Both the position numbers and the translations under genes were made by a program. Shown in pieces: positions 28,801 through 36,880 of a stretch of DNA of 64,000 bases; position 1 is the first letter of the stretch, and every line of letters begins with the position of its first letter. Origin of the DNA: Exiguobacterium sp. Helios (GTDB lineage: Bacteria > Bacillota > Bacilli > Exiguobacteriales > Exiguobacteriaceae); contig NZ_CP053557.1 of assembly GCF_014524545.1 (NCBI RefSeq), positions 1,947,501 to 2,011,500 on the forward strand. The letters are read 5' to 3'. The notes under the pieces are model-generated. The model was not told where the DNA came from. It searched no databases and worked only from the letters and a program-made list of their open reading frames with translations.

Positions 28801-30356
28801 ATCGGCGGATTCGTCACCTGCGCGAATAGCTGTTTAAAATACCGGAACAAGGATTGCGGCCGTTCACTCAGCACAGCAAGCGGGATATCCGTCCCCATCG
28901 CACCTAACGGATCTTTTTTCTCTTCCACCAGCGGAATCAAATACTGATCGATGTCTTCCCGTGTGTAACCAAACAACCGTTGTAACGTTCCGAGATTCGA
29001 GATCTCTTCCGTTTTCACGTCTGCCGGTAATTTTATCATCTCTTCCGCCAACCACTCGGCATAGGGATGGCGCATCGCGAGTTCACGCTTGACCTCTTCA
29101 TCTGAAATCAATTGGCCGGACGCAAAATCAAGCAATAACAGTTCTCCCGGAACAAGGCGTTTCTTAAATAAGATATCGTGTTCAGCTACCGGCAGAACAC
29201 CGGATTCTGAAGATAACATGAAATGACCGTCCCGCATCATCATGTACCGAGCAGGTCGCAGACCATTCCGGTCAAGTGTCGCCCCAATCTGTTTCCCGTT
29301 CGTGAAGACAATCGCTGACGGACCATCCCACGGTTCCATCATACTGCTGTGATATTCATAATACGCCCGCTTTGCCGGCCGGACCTCTGCATGTTCGAAC
29401 GGTTCCGGCACGAGCATCAATGCTGTTTCTGCCAGCGTCAATCCAGACAGATATAAAAACTCGAACGCATTATCAAGCATCGAGGAGTCACTGCCCGATT
29501 CGTCCAAAATCGGTAAGACATCTTTCGCCCGACGGCCGTACGTCGTCTTGGCCAATCCGTTTTCACGGCTCCGCATTGCCCGGACATTCCCTTGTAATGT
29601 ATTGATTTCTCCATTATGGATGAGATAACGGTTAGGATGGGCACGTTTCCAGCTCGGAAAGGTGTTCGTACTGAATCTAGAGTGGACGATCGCGAAACCA
29701 GACTGGTACCGTTCATCCTGCAAATCATCAAAATACAAACCGAGTTGATCCGTCGTCACCAGTCCTTTGTAGACAATCGTCTCGCTGGAGCTGCTTAAGA
29801 CGTATTGTTCGATACCGAGTTGCTCCGCTTCTCGCTCAAACAGTCGACGAATCAAAAACAGTGTCCGCTCGAACGCTAATCCTTCGACGTTTTTGGCTTC
29901 AATAAAGCATTGCCGGATGACGGGTTCCGTTTGACGCGCTTTATCACCGATCACCGTGTTCGTAACCGGGACAGTTCGCCACTCAATTAACCCTTGTCCT
30001 TCTGATAAAATAATCGATTCCAAAACACGTTCCAACCGTTGACGCAAGCGGTCTTCCCGCGGCAAAAACATCATCATTACCCCGTAGTCCCCACTGCGTG
30101 GCAAGTTGATATTTCGTAACGTTTGGCGGAAGAGACGATCTGGTATTTGTGTGAGGACGCCGGCTCCATCGCCTGTTTTGGCATCACTACCTTGTCCCCC
30201 CCGATGTTCCATCTGACACAACATCTTCAAGGCGTTTTGAACGATTTCATGACTTACTCGTCCCGTCCGATGAGCATAAACCCCGATTCCACACGCATCG
30301 TGTTCTTGTCTCGGATCATATAGTCCTTGCCGTTGCGGCATTTGATGAAATGACAT
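25878..30356 (-). CDS. gltA: glutamate synthase large subunit
   Basis: A 1,492-residue GOGAT large subunit. A 21-residue propeptide precedes the nucleophile Cys22 (QEHDACGIGVYAHRTG) of the glutaminase domain. The FMN/synthase domain contains GGKSNSGEGGEE and KPGEGGQLPGEKV. The 3Fe-4S cysteines are in RACHLDTCPVGVATQ plus a cysteine six residues before. The C-terminal glutamate-synthase beta-helix has repeated GxxxxG motifs. It makes two glutamates from glutamine and 2-oxoglutarate. TAGGAGCGTGGTAAT precedes the ATG. Upstream control may involve a palindrome at 30388 and a cre box at 30495. Confidence 0.97.
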   Translation of the reverse strand: MSFHQMPQRQGLYDPRQEHDACGIGVYAHRTGRVSHEIVQNALKMLCQMEHRGGQGSDAKTGDGAGVLTQIPDRLFRQTLRNINLPRSGDYGVMMMFLPREDRLRQRLERVLESIILSEGQGLIEWRTVPVTNTVIGDKARQTEPVIRQCFIEAKNVEGLAFERTLFLIRRLFEREAEQLGIEQYVLSSSSETIVYKGLVTTDQLGLYFDDLQDERYQSGFAIVHSRFSTNTFPSWKRAHPNRYLIHNGEINTLQGNVRAMRSRENGLAKTTYGRRAKDVLPILDESGSDSSMLDNAFEFLYLSGLTLAETALMLVPEPFEHAEVRPAKRAYYEYHSSMMEPWDGPSAIVFTNGKQIGATLDRNGLRPARYMMMRDGHFMLSSESGVLPVAEHDILFKKRLVPGELLLLDFASGQLISDEEVKRELAMRHPYAEWLAEEMIKLPADVKTEEISNLGTLQRLFGYTREDIDQYLIPLVEEKKDPLGAMGTDIPLAVLSERPQSLFRYFKQLFAQVTNPPIDALREQIVTSTMTWLGQQGELLTPNRQNCRRIRLTSPVLTPSEAAALKQTKLVHKTLSTVFDGPLEETLEALLEQAVHAVRGGCELLILSDQNVRPGAVPMPILLVTSAVHHHLIREGLRTKVSLIIEGGEIREVHHFAALLGYGADAIHPYLVYATLQDAVVETMPDYAERYRSAVTEGVVKVMSKMGISTVFSYRGAQIFEAVGIAEEVIDRYFTGTVSQLDGLNLSLIEQEALRQHEEGIRRTHLESGSVFRYRHDGEHHAFNPATIHLLQHACRTGRYDLFKTYSSRIQEEPATFLRHLMSFRETTPIPLEEVEPVSEIVKYFKTGAMSYGSLSKEAHETLAIAMNRLGGKSNSGEGGEEEERYHLDENGDSRMSRIKQIASGRFGVTSDYLVHADELQIKVAQGAKPGEGGQLPGEKVYPWIARVRASTPGVGLISPPPHHDIYSIEDLAQLIHDLKRANDQARISVKLVAKGGVGTIAAGVAKGLADVIVISGHDGGTGASPKTSIQHTGLPWELGLAETHQTLALNGLRDRVVLETDGKLLTGRDVIIAAMLGANEYGFATAPLIAVGCIMMRACHLDTCPVGVATQDPKLREKFTGSADYVVHFMEFVAEEVREYLAQLGVRRLADLVGRTDLLETSNRMKTHWKASSLDLSRLFVMPGYSAENRQYQQHYVSASFDGRELETVITDESFTEQQTFAFPITNIDRAIGTNTGSRLTRLYGAMGLPTDRLTLNLTGSAGQSLGAYIPRGMTLNVSGDANDYVGKGLSGGVIAVRPQAKSSFVSSDQVIIGNVALYGATSGELYVNGQAGERFAVRNSGATAVVEGIGNHGLEYMTGGSVVILGDVGLNFAAGMSGGVAYVLPKDVTRFEARINRELVVTGAVSDPEEATRLKSFIERHVARTNSEQGHAILANWDHVLSSFIRVIPTTYQAVTTLMAGYAQQGHNTEEAMLLAFETHIGRGTGGEK

Positions 30357-30387
30357 ATTACCACGCTCCTAACCGTTCTAAATTTTC

Positions 30388-30410
30388 TGTATATTCTGTT
30401 AAAATATACA
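30388..30410. promoter_or_regulatory. palindrome at the gltA promoter
   Basis: TGTATATT and AATATACA form an 8 bp perfect inverted repeat with a 7 bp spacer, 32 bp before the gltA start. A further TGTATATT copy begins near 30440. It overlaps a likely -10 region for gltA and could be an operator. Confidence 0.4.
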
Positions 30411-30494
30411 TTACACTCTTTTATGTTTATTCGCCACCATGTATATTTCTAAAATCCGGTTCTTCAAATCCCTTGATAGGCCGTCTCTTCTTGA

Positions 30495-30508
30495 TGATAA
30501 CGCTTACA
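30495..30508 (+). promoter_or_regulatory. consensus cre box between gltA and the cystine-type transporter
   Basis: TGATAACGCTTACA is a full match to TGWNANCGNTNWCA. It lies 138 bp before gltA and 133 bp before the transporter gene, so either or both could be controlled. Confidence 0.65.
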
Positions 30509-30641
30509 TATAGGTGAATATTTTTTTTGAATAAAATATTTTTCAAGAGGCTATTCTTTTTTGCGCCAATTCCATTTTCCATGGTACTTTTAAATAGAAA
30601 ATAAATTATCAGTGCTTGTTAGGAAAAGGAGAATTGAAACG

Positions 30642-31484
30642 ATGAAAAACTCTGTGAAATGGACGGGTCTCTTGATTGCAGGAACTGCCCTGGTCCTTAG
30701 TGCATGTGGTCAGGAAGAAAAACAAATGACCGCATACGATAAGATTCAAAAAGAAGGAACCTTGACAGTTGCAACGGCTGGTACACTTTATCCGACCTCA
30801 TTCCATGAAGAAAAAAGCAATAAATTAACCGGCTTTGATGTCGAAGTCGTCAAAGAGATTGCTAAACGTCTTGATTTGAAGGTGGCATTTAAAGAAATGT
30901 CTTTTGACGGTATGTTGACGAGTGTAAACACTGGTCAAGTTGATTTAGCCGCCAATGATATTACGATTACCGATGAACGTAAAGGAAAGTTCGCCTTCTC
31001 TAAACCATACAAATATACGTACGGGACGGCGATTGTCCGTAAAAGTGATTTATCCGGCATCAAGTCTCTGGAAGATTTAAAAGGCAAAAAAGCAGCGGGG
31101 GAAGCGACGACGACCTATATGCAAGTCGCTAAGAAATTCGGTGCAAAAGAAGTCACCTATGATAATGCGACGAATGATCAATATTTGCGTGATGTTTCCA
31201 ACGGACGGACAGATGTCATCTTAAACGATTACTATTTACAAAGTTTAGCTGTCGATTTCTTTAAAGATTTCGACATTACGATTCATCCTGATATCGCCTA
31301 CAATCCAAGTCAAGTCGGACTCATCATGGATTTAGATAACAAAGAATTACAGTCGAACATCAATGCTGAAATCGACAAGATGAAGAAAGATGGAACGCTT
31401 GCTAAACTGTCGAAAACATTTTACGCCAACAAAGACGTCTCGAAAATGCCGGATATCAAGACGACGCTCGTTGACGTGAATTGA
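30642..31484 (+). CDS. cystine-type ABC transporter binding lipoprotein (TcyJ/TcyK-like)
   Basis: From the ATG at 30642 (AAGGAGAATTGAAACG upstream) the protein has 280 residues. A lipoprotein signal ends in lipobox LSAC (CGQEE follows). The body resembles TcyJ/TcyK: GTLTVATAGTLYPTSFHEE, MSFDGMLTSVNTGQVDLAAN, NGRTDVILNDYYLQ. These bind L-cystine and related sulphur compounds. It runs divergently from gltA. The next gene is its permease. The match to TcyJ/K is from memory of the family, not a search. Confidence 0.88.
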   Translation: MKNSVKWTGLLIAGTALVLSACGQEEKQMTAYDKIQKEGTLTVATAGTLYPTSFHEEKSNKLTGFDVEVVKEIAKRLDLKVAFKEMSFDGMLTSVNTGQVDLAANDITITDERKGKFAFSKPYKYTYGTAIVRKSDLSGIKSLEDLKGKKAAGEATTTYMQVAKKFGAKEVTYDNATNDQYLRDVSNGRTDVILNDYYLQSLAVDFFKDFDITIHPDIAYNPSQVGLIMDLDNKELQSNINAEIDKMKKDGTLAKLSKTFYANKDVSKMPDIKTTLVDVN

Positions 31485-32167
31485 ACAGCTTCTTTGAAAT
31501 TGAATGGCGGTCCGTCTTTAATCCAGAATTAGCACGAGAAGCGTTTCCTTACATCTTAGGTGGTCTTAGTCATACTCTTTGGATTTCGATTCTCAGTATG
31601 GTGATCGGCCTTGGGCTCGGCTTGTTACTGGCTTTGGCTCGGTTATCCACATCACGACTGTTACGGACGATTGCCACCCTCTATATTTCATTTATGCGCG
31701 GTGTCCCGATTCTTGTCTTATTATTCATGTTTTATTTTGGTTTACCGGTCATCAACATTCAACTGGATGCCTTGACCGCTGCCATTGCCGGCTTCAGTCT
31801 GAACAGCGCTGCCTATATGGCTGAAATCATTCGTTCATCCCTTTTGTCGGTGGACCGTGGTCAACAGGAGGCTGCCCAATCACTAGGACTTTCCAGATAC
31901 CGTGTGTTCGTCGGCATCATCTTGCCTCAGGCTGTTCGACTGGCAATTCCTCCGCTGTCAAATGTCCTTCTTGATTTGGTGAAAGCCTCTTCGCTTGCCG
32001 CCATGATTACAGTCCCGGAGATTTTTCAACGGGCAAAGATTGTCGGTGGACGGGAGTTCGACTACATGACAGTTTATTTTGTCATCGCCTTCATTTACTG
32101 GGGAATCTGTGCCGTCATCGCTGCCGGTCAGGAAATGCTCGAACGGCGTTTCGCCCGCTATTTATAA
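31481..32167 (+). CDS. cystine-type ABC transporter permease (TcyL/TcyM-like)
   Basis: A 228-residue HisM/GlnP-type permease with about five helices. It carries YISFMRGVPILVLLFMFYFG and the EAA loop QEAAQSLGLSRYRVF. The start is a TTG that overlaps the binding-protein stop (TTGA) and has no strong ribosome site, so it depends on coupling; a slightly later start cannot be excluded. No ATPase gene follows. A terminator comes 5 bp after the stop, so the pair must borrow an ATPase from elsewhere. Confidence 0.9.
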   Translation: MNSFFEIEWRSVFNPELAREAFPYILGGLSHTLWISILSMVIGLGLGLLLALARLSTSRLLRTIATLYISFMRGVPILVLLFMFYFGLPVINIQLDALTAAIAGFSLNSAAYMAEIIRSSLLSVDRGQQEAAQSLGLSRYRVFVGIILPQAVRLAIPPLSNVLLDLVKASSLAAMITVPEIFQRAKIVGGREFDYMTVYFVIAFIYWGICAVIAAGQEMLERRFARYL

Positions 32168-32171
32168 CGTG

Positions 32172-32232
32172 CAAAAGCTCAACCGTTTTCTACAGACGTC
32201 TCGTGACGAAAGTGAAAATGGTTGAGCTTTTG
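32172..32232. terminator. bidirectional terminator between the permease and EAL genes
   Basis: Outer stem CAAAAGCTCAACC/GGTTGAGCTTTTG, 13 bp perfect, with an imperfect inner hairpin. It serves both convergent genes. Confidence 0.9.
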
Positions 32233-32234
32233 TA

Positions 32235-34067
32235 TTAGGCTTCTAACTCGAGTAATGGTTCAATTGATAACGCTTCCAATGGTTTATGGAACAAATAGCC
32301 TTGAAGCGTCTGACACCCTAATCCTGTCAAAAGTTCCGCTTCTACCATCGCTTCAATTCCTTCCGCGACAATTGTCATCTTCAATCGACTTCCCAGCTGA
32401 ATGATTGTCTCGACGATGGCTCGTTTTTCTTCCGAGTCAATCGCCGCCCGGACAATCTCTTTCGGAATTTTTAACTGATCGAAAGGTAATTCGACGAGCG
32501 TCTGCATCGATGAAAAGCCCGTTCCGAAATCGTCAAGCGCAATCCGGATCCCGTGAAGATGCAATTCATTTAAGGTTTTGATGATTTGTACCGTTCCTTC
32601 GATAAAAATATGTTCCGTCATTTCAATTTCCAATAAGTAAGGCGGAAAACCGGTCGTTCGTAAAATCTCCAATACCTTTTCGGTAAAGTCTTCTTGCCGC
32701 AACTGCCAAGGCGAGACATTAACGGCAATCGTTATTGGTTTTCGTCCTTGTTCCAACCACTGCTGTCCTTGCCGGCAGGCTTTACGCATTACCCATCCCC
32801 CAAGTGTTTCGATGAATCGTGTCCGTTCTGCCAACGGAATGAATTCCAGTGGCGAAATCAGCCCATATTTCGGATGATTCCACCGGACTAGTGCTTCAGC
32901 ACCCGTGATGCGGTGAGTTGCTGCGCTGACTTGTGGTTGAAACAACACAAAAAAGTCCCGGTCAAGATCAGCATCATACAGATCCCGTGTCAGTTGCATT
33001 GCTCGTTTGCGTTCATTTTGGGTTACCTGATCCGTAATCGCAAACGTATTTTTCCGATTTGACTTTGCCGTAAACAAAGCAATCTCGGCATCATTGATGA
33101 CGTGATCAATCGATTCCCCGTTGACGAACGAAACCCCGATGCTTGCCGTTACATTGATTTGCTTAAAATCAATCTGAACACGTTCAGAAATACTGGCTAA
33201 AATCTCATCACATAGTTGATGCGGTGGCGTAGATGTTGCATGTAATAAAAAAGCACTTCCACTCGCTTTCGCCACGATACAGTCCGAAAAACGGGTCATC
33301 AAGCGCTTGCCGATAACATGAAGCGTCCGATCCCCCGTCCGGTAACCGAATGCATCATTAACTGTCTTAAAATCATCCAAGTCAATCAGACAGATGATAT
33401 CTCCTGTAACTGCTTTTTTCTCCGTTTCAATGACAAAAAAGGACCGATTCGCCAGTTCCGTAACCGGATCGAAGAAAGCTTGTTCTTTTAATCGTGTCAG
33501 GTAATCGATGTTTCTTTCTAAATGCGTGACATATTGTCTATGAATCAACAGACTGATGAGTGTAGCAATCAGAATCAATCCAATTCGCGCGATATGATCA
33601 GTCAAACTAAAGGTCGAGATTCCTGTCGGTGCTTTTAACCAGACATACAACAGGGACAGGACACTGATTCCCGTCGCATACAGCAACATCGTCCGATTGA
33701 TCACGACAAGAGACGTCAAGACAAACAACAACGAGGCTGCCCAAACCGTCTGTGCTCCATTGTCGATGTATGGATAGTAGATGAAAGGTATCAATAAGAA
33801 GACGCTCGACATCACATGGGGTTTCCATCGATCGGTCAGATTACTTTTTCCAATTAAAAATTGAACTACACCCACGATAAAAATTAGAAATGCCCGCCAT
33901 CCGACAGACCGCTCCAACCCAGTTTGACTGATGCTACTTGAAAAAACATACAGAGCGGCACCGCAAGTAGTCAGCACAAAAATAATCATTCCGAACAGCC
34001 GATAATTTGCGTTTACTTCGCGATGATAGTGAAGATTTGCTGATGAAGGACGGTTATGCGCCTTCAT
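32235..34067 (-). CDS. membrane protein with degenerate GGDEF and intact EAL domains
   Basis: A 610-residue protein. Residues about 20-200 hold six membrane helices. The GGDEF domain (about 215-345) has KASGSAF in place of GGDEF, so cyclase activity is unlikely. The EAL domain (about 360-605) keeps GAEALVRW, NVSPWQLRQ, EIEMTEH, LDDFGTGFSSM and VAEGIEAMVEAE, the usual metal and catalytic set. I infer a c-di-GMP phosphodiesterase whose GGDEF remnant may bind GTP as a regulator. It is divergent from azoR. No ribosome problem is seen. Confidence 0.9.
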   Translation of the reverse strand: MKAHNRPSSANLHYHREVNANYRLFGMIIFVLTTCGAALYVFSSSISQTGLERSVGWRAFLIFIVGVVQFLIGKSNLTDRWKPHVMSSVFLLIPFIYYPYIDNGAQTVWAASLLFVLTSLVVINRTMLLYATGISVLSLLYVWLKAPTGISTFSLTDHIARIGLILIATLISLLIHRQYVTHLERNIDYLTRLKEQAFFDPVTELANRSFFVIETEKKAVTGDIICLIDLDDFKTVNDAFGYRTGDRTLHVIGKRLMTRFSDCIVAKASGSAFLLHATSTPPHQLCDEILASISERVQIDFKQINVTASIGVSFVNGESIDHVINDAEIALFTAKSNRKNTFAITDQVTQNERKRAMQLTRDLYDADLDRDFFVLFQPQVSAATHRITGAEALVRWNHPKYGLISPLEFIPLAERTRFIETLGGWVMRKACRQGQQWLEQGRKPITIAVNVSPWQLRQEDFTEKVLEILRTTGFPPYLLEIEMTEHIFIEGTVQIIKTLNELHLHGIRIALDDFGTGFSSMQTLVELPFDQLKIPKEIVRAAIDSEEKRAIVETIIQLGSRLKMTIVAEGIEAMVEAELLTGLGCQTLQGYLFHKPLEALSIEPLLELEA

Positions 34068-34223
34068 ATCATCCCCTCTTTTCCGTCAATTCATCCTTTC
34101 CTTTTCCTTATCAAGTTGGAATTAAAACCTAAATCCTCCATCAATTTGCTTTTCATTCTCCCACGTCTAAAGAAGTCTTCAATCGGGTATTTGACTAGTA
34201 AAGATTGAAAGGAGTGTTATGTC

Positions 34224-34853
34224 ATGAGCCGTTTGTTATTTATTGAAGCAAATGATAGTACCCATCAAAAGAAAGGAATCAGCTCGCACATGAACGAAGC
34301 GTTTCTCGCGAGTTACCGGACACATCATCCGGATGATGAAGTCGTCGTACTCAATTTATTCGAGGAACGGTTACCGTTTTTTGATTTACGTCTCGCCACT
34401 GCTGCCGCCAAACTATTTCGTGGAGAATCCGTCGAGACCGATGAACATGTGCCGCTCGACAAATTACAAGAATATCTGACCGGGTTTCTCGACTCGGATA
34501 AAGTCGTTTTTTCTTTCCCGATGTGGAATCTGACCGTTCCGGCTCCGCTTCATAATTATATGGACTATCTTGCACAAGCAGGTCAGACGTTTCGTTATAC
34601 AGCAGAAGGGTCTGTCGGCTTAGTAACGGGCAAACAAGTTTTGTTGCTGCATTCACGCGGCGGGGACTATTCTACAGCGGATAAAGCTGATTCCGAACAT
34701 GCCGTTCGTTACATGCTCGATATCCTTCGTTTCTTCGGGATTGAAGATGTCCAGACCATTATCCTGGAAGGACATCAGCAATATCCTGACCGGGCGGAGG
34801 AACTCGTCAAAAAAGCCCTCTCTGCATGTGAGAAGGCCGGGGGAACATTTTAA
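34224..34853 (+). CDS. azoR: FMN-dependent NADH-azoreductase
   Basis: A 209-residue flavodoxin-like quinone reductase of the AzoR/AcpD family. It contains FSFPMWNLTVPAPLHNYMDY, the typical FMN-contact region, and HSRGGDYS. It reduces azo dyes and quinones with NADH in the cytosol and is usually linked to thiol or electrophile stress. GGAGTGTTATGTC precedes the ATG. It is monocistronic and converges with the regulator gene at 34850, overlapping it by 4 bp. Confidence 0.93.
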   Translation: MSRLLFIEANDSTHQKKGISSHMNEAFLASYRTHHPDDEVVVLNLFEERLPFFDLRLATAAAKLFRGESVETDEHVPLDKLQEYLTGFLDSDKVVFSFPMWNLTVPAPLHNYMDYLAQAGQTFRYTAEGSVGLVTGKQVLLLHSRGGDYSTADKADSEHAVRYMLDILRFFGIEDVQTIILEGHQQYPDRAEELVKKALSACEKAGGTF

Positions 34854-35728
34854 AATGTAAACAGTAGAAATCGTTCTTTTCCTTTAAGAACGATTTCTTC
34901 ATATGTGTGTAGATGAAATGCACGAAACAAAGCATATGCTATCGTATAGTCACGTTGAATGGGTGAGCTATCGTCAGTCATCATCACCTCATAAAAATAA
35001 CCACGTTGATAATAAAAATGAGCGACGAAAGAAGCATCATTTAACGATAAGCTATAGCTTAATCCTTTTTCCGTTATTTTTAAGCCGGCTTCGTATTTTT
35101 TCTCATAGGTTAACAATTGAGAATGGTTGTAATAAATCTTGATCAATTGTTTTTTCAATTCTTCCGTATCGTACGTCAATTGTTCCAATTCTTCATATAC
35201 TTTTTCAGCCAGATGGTACTGCTCATTTTCTGCGTATAAATTCGAGATGGCCATCTTTATTCGAATATACATCTTGGGCGATTCGTACCAAATATCTTCC
35301 CGATCCGTCAATCGTGATAATAAAGTGGAAGCAGTACGGTAATCAATTTTATCTGTTTTCACCTCTAAAAGTATTGAAAAATACGCTTTTAGCAAAAGGA
35401 TTTCGTTATGATGCGTTGCATCATTTTTCGATAATTCTTGTTTCATCTCTTGATATTTTTTCTCCCGAAACAGACTCGATAAATGGTTATCAGTCTCTCG
35501 AAAGGTGTCACTCTCTAATTGATCCCGGAATAGTAAAGAAAGCGGCACGCGCAATCGCTTGGCAATTTGTTGTAACAAATCGATTGTTGGCGAATTACGT
35601 CCATTTTCAATCTTACTGATTTCTGCCTGACTACATATCCCATCACACAATTCTTTTTGTGTCATTTTCTTTTCTTTACGAATCCGTTTGATTTCATTTC
35701 CAATCATGTGAGGCAATGATTTCATCAT
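34850..35728 (-). CDS. XRE/PlcR-like regulator with TPR region, copy 2
   Basis: A 292-residue protein. Residues 8-66 form an XRE helix-turn-helix (IGNEIKRIRKEKKMTQKEL, GICSQAEISKIENGRNSPTI). The rest is all-helical and TPR-like, the layout of PlcR/Rgg (RNPP) receptors that bind exported peptides. The HTH is nearly identical to that of the gene upstream, 41 bp away, while the helical part is less alike; the two arose by duplication. No short peptide gene is visible close by, so the ligand is unknown. The region looks more AT-rich than its neighbours. Confidence 0.85.
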   Translation of the reverse strand: MMKSLPHMIGNEIKRIRKEKKMTQKELCDGICSQAEISKIENGRNSPTIDLLQQIAKRLRVPLSLLFRDQLESDTFRETDNHLSSLFREKKYQEMKQELSKNDATHHNEILLLKAYFSILLEVKTDKIDYRTASTLLSRLTDREDIWYESPKMYIRIKMAISNLYAENEQYHLAEKVYEELEQLTYDTEELKKQLIKIYYNHSQLLTYEKKYEAGLKITEKGLSYSLSLNDASFVAHFYYQRGYFYEVMMTDDSSPIQRDYTIAYALFRAFHLHTYEEIVLKGKERFLLFTF

Positions 35729-35769
35729 AATTTACCTTTCTCTTCTGACTATTGTTGCATGACTAGTTC

Positions 35770-36654
35770 CTAGATTGATTTTAATGAAAAATACATCACA
35801 TCTGATAAGTGATCCTCTAATATGGTCGCAAACGAAGTGTTTTCTGTAGCCAAAAAGATTCCGTAGGCAAGCGTGTATGCTTCTTGAATCAACTCTAAGG
35901 AGCTGTTTAACTGTTCCAATGCGTATCCCCGCTGATAATAAAAGTGTCCGAGATAACTTAAATCATCCAAATGATTACTTTCATTAATCGCCGTCTCAGT
36001 TTCTTTTAAGATCGCAGAAAAATCTTTTTGTTTGATTAAGTTTCGGATGTAATTGTATAAAATCTTCAATTTCATTTTTTTATATTCGACCGTATGATAG
36101 TCAATCTTAAACAACATTGAATAAATTGAATCCGCATGGCGGTACTCACCATAGTTCGTATATAAAATCGCAATCGACATCTGAATTCTTAAGTATAGTA
36201 GAAACGATTCTTCAATTAATTTTTCTTCTGCAGTTATATTCAAAAGTTGTGAAATACACGTTCGGTAATCAATGATGTTTGTTTTTTCTTCAATGATCAA
36301 TTTGTGATAGCGCAATAAAATGCTAATTTCTTTATCCGTTTCTGTTATCAGATATTGATCAATCTGTAGAAATATTTCAGAATAACGGTTTAGGCGCGTA
36401 AGTTGAATTATTTCTTGATCAATCATGCGAAAATTTGTTTTTTTGTTTTCATTTATAAAAAAAGACGAGACCGGAGTGTGTAACCGTTCTGCAAGTTGTT
36501 GTAATAAATCAACCGTCGGTGAATTACGTCCATTCTCGATTTTACTGATTTCTGCCTGACTACAAATTCCCTGGCACAGTTCAGCTTGTGTCCAATTTCG
36601 TTCTTGCCGGATCCGCTTAATTTCGTTACCAATCGAAATATTTAATTGATTCAT
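35770..36654 (-). CDS. XRE/PlcR-like regulator with TPR region, copy 1
   Basis: From the ATG at 36654 (GAAGGAGACATCC upstream) the protein has 294 residues. The HTH shows IGNEIKRIRQERNWTQAEL and GICSQAEISKIENGRNSPTV. The helical C-terminal part, ending near MYFSLKSI, has repeated 30-40-residue helical pairs such as HLDDLSYLGHFYYQRGYALE, also present in copy 2. It lies just behind the tRNA-Thr terminator, so its promoter region is very short. RNPP function is inferred from architecture. Confidence 0.85.
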   Translation of the reverse strand: MNQLNISIGNEIKRIRQERNWTQAELCQGICSQAEISKIENGRNSPTVDLLQQLAERLHTPVSSFFINENKKTNFRMIDQEIIQLTRLNRYSEIFLQIDQYLITETDKEISILLRYHKLIIEEKTNIIDYRTCISQLLNITAEEKLIEESFLLYLRIQMSIAILYTNYGEYRHADSIYSMLFKIDYHTVEYKKMKLKILYNYIRNLIKQKDFSAILKETETAINESNHLDDLSYLGHFYYQRGYALEQLNSSLELIQEAYTLAYGIFLATENTSFATILEDHLSDVMYFSLKSI

Positions 36655-36686
36655 GGATGTCTCCTTCAAGATCAGTCCCTGTTCTA

Positions 36687-36740
36687 AACAAAAACAGGTC
36701 CTCCGTTCAAGTGATTGACTTGTGACGGAAGACCTGTTTA
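36687..36740 (-). terminator. terminator after tRNA-Thr
   Basis: Stem AAACAGGTCCTCCGT/ACGGAAGACCTGTTT, nearly perfect, followed on the minus strand by TTTTTGTTT. Confidence 0.88.
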
Positions 36741-36746
36741 TTTTGA

Positions 36747-36817
36747 TGCTTCCGGCGAGAATCGAACTCGCACTGCAGCATTACCATTGCTGAGGTCTGC
36801 CATTAACCTACGGAAGC
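36747..36817 (-). tRNA. tRNA-Thr (anticodon GGU)
   Basis: Acceptor stem GCTTCCG/CGGAAGC and anticodon stem CAGCA/TGCTG are perfect. Loop ATGGTAA gives anticodon GGU (codon ACC). The T arm is GCGAG-TTCGATT-CTCGC; the D loop has GG. It is only 71 nt, with a four-base variable loop and a short D loop. No CCA is encoded. G1-C72 and C2-G71 fit threonine identity. Confidence 0.92.
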
Positions 36818-36834
36818 CTGTTTTTTCTAATATT

Positions 36835-36863
36835 AGTATAACGTAAGCCTAAATGAATATCAA
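36835..36863 (-). promoter_or_regulatory. sigma-A promoter of tRNA-Thr
   Basis: TTGATA and TATACT on the minus strand with exactly 17 bp between, 18 bp before the tRNA 5' end. Confidence 0.8.
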
Positions 36864-36880
36864 CTTTTTCAAGAAAATAC

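Noticed and set aside
36747-36817. tRNA pseudogene
   Set aside because: All stems are intact, and it has both a near-ideal promoter and a terminator. It is short but looks functional.
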